Positions 63,501 to 64,000 of a DNA stretch of 64,000 bases are shown here, piece by piece. Origin of the DNA: Echinococcus granulosus (lineage: Eukaryota; Platyhelminthes; Cestoda; Cyclophyllidea; Taeniidae). The stretch lies in the NCBI RefSeq assembly GCF_000524195.1, contig NW_020170396.1:525938-589937 (forward strand), read 5' to 3'. The translations under genes and the position numbers were made by a program. Each line of letters starts with the position of its first letter. The stretch's first letter is position 1. The notes beneath the pieces are model-generated. The model saw only the letters and a program-made list of their open reading frames with translations. It had not been told where the DNA came from and made no database searches.

Positions 63501-64000
63501 GTCAGGTAGTGAATAAATGGAATAGAGTTAATAAGGGGGAATTCACTCAATCAGAAGGAATTTACTCACTCGCTGTCCAAGACGCCGAACACGCGAACGC
63601 AGCCGCTTGACTTGGGCCTGAGCACTGATAAGGTCCTGGGCTAAGCACTGAACGAGGGGCATCGCAGTCCGCGGCACCGCCGCCTGCACCCGTGCTCGCT
63701 CCGACTCAGAAAGAGGGCTCGTCCATAGATCTCCGCCCTCTTCCACCCACGTAGCCTTTTCACCCTCTTCCAACCTCCCTAGTGCCGCCAACACTACCTG
63801 CGCCAGGTGGTTGTGGTGGCGGTGGGGCAAGGAGGCACAAGCAGCGGTGGTGGTAGGAGTGGTGGTAGTGGTGGAGGAGGAGCAGAGACCGGCGTCAAAG
63901 GAGGCAGAGGAGCACGAAGAGGAGGCTTCGTCGGTGTCGGTCTGGCGAAGGGTCCTTTCTTCAGCTTCTTCAGCCTTCTCAACCTCCTCAGGTTCGGTAT
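60565..64000 (-). CDS. Unidentified coiled-coil protein, C-terminal part
   Basis: Two exons, 63570-64000 (open at the window edge) and 60565-60927 (stop), join in phase 0 across a 2.6-kb intron (GTGAGT to CTTTTAG). The join makes one continuous heptad pattern: QVKRLRSRVRRLGQR then LTDQEAAADEAIERL, CLRCHNLETRLADAQTL. Upstream lies an acidic stretch (EEVEKAEEAEERTLRQ), a Ser/Thr-rich tract and a predicted helix with LSESERARVQAAVPR. Downstream is an acidic, Thr-rich linker (PEQGEDTEETEEET) and a second helix, SKYSSLLALYESALQRF, ending YITQD. Such helices usually mediate dimerisation, and the protein is probably cytoplasmic or vesicle- or cytoskeleton-linked, but no family could be recognised and no function is claimed. 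The exon GC content is well above the surrounding intron, as for other exons here. Confidence 0.62.
60928..63569 (-). other. Intron of the coiled-coil gene
   Basis: AT-rich, with a GAAT/GAGT-type simple tract at its 5' side; nothing else recognised. Frames such as 61907-62239 plus lack motifs. Confidence 0.6.
63269..63342. repeat. Degenerate (GAAT)n/(GAGT)n simple repeat
   Basis: Imperfect four-base units (GAGTGAGTGAATGAATAAAT and GAATGAATGATT) over about 70 bp within the intron of the coiled-coil gene. Confidence 0.7.

Noticed and set aside
1..64000. CRISPR arrays, bacterial operons, rRNA or tRNA genes
   Set aside because: No regularly spaced repeats, Shine-Dalgarno-led tandem frames or recognised RNA genes were seen. 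tRNAs were not searched exhaustively; a covariance-model scan would settle it.

Overview
The window is nuclear DNA from a eukaryote, most likely a parasitic flatworm (cestode or trematode). The clues are: split genes with many very small introns (28 to 37 nt) next to introns of several kilobases; a decayed BEL/Pao retrotransposon; AT-rich spacers; and one gene whose reading frame makes sense only if a spliced leader ending in AUG is added at a 3' splice site. No bacterial, organellar or viral genes were seen. Exon coordinates were worked out by hand from reading frame, splice sites and family alignment, so genes are given as spans with exons listed in the evidence.

Layout. 0.1-0.3 kb (-): orphan exon resembling a fibrillar-collagen C-terminal (COLFI-type) domain. 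4.1-5.7 kb (+): weak candidate multi-exon locus. 8.4-19.8 kb (+): the last three exons of a TRMT1-type tRNA (guanine26-N2)-dimethyltransferase; its 9.9-kb intron holds a BEL/Pao remnant and two copies of another repeat. 20.0-22.0 kb (-): complete seven-exon Aurora-type kinase, convergent with TRMT1, lacking the catalytic-loop lysine and the activation-loop threonine. 22.0-26.2 kb: no recognised gene. 26.2-34.7 kb or further (-): BOP1/Erb1 ribosome-biogenesis WD-repeat protein. 35.7-37.4 kb (+): small DUSP-fold protein without the catalytic cysteine, head-to-head with BOP1. 37.8-38.4 kb (-): complete p23 co-chaperone. 40.5-43.5 kb (+): UBAP2/Lingerer-type UBA protein. 44.0-49.3 kb (+): SNRNP35, the U11/U12 35K protein of the minor spliceosome, with a candidate antisense gene in its second intron. 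51.9-57.4 kb (-): unidentified Ser/Pro-rich protein with SH3-ligand-like motifs. 60.6-64.0 kb (-): C-terminal part of an unidentified coiled-coil protein that runs off the window.

The recognised genes are mostly housekeeping functions: tRNA modification, 60S biogenesis, HSP90 co-chaperone, minor splicing and mitotic kinase signalling. They are not an operon-like functional cluster. The closest pair in tandem is UBAP2-like then SNRNP35, 530 nt apart, which could be a flatworm trans-spliced unit. The most interesting signals are the start codon of SNRNP35 apparently supplied in trans, two signalling proteins with altered catalytic residues, three GC-AG introns, and the micro-introns.
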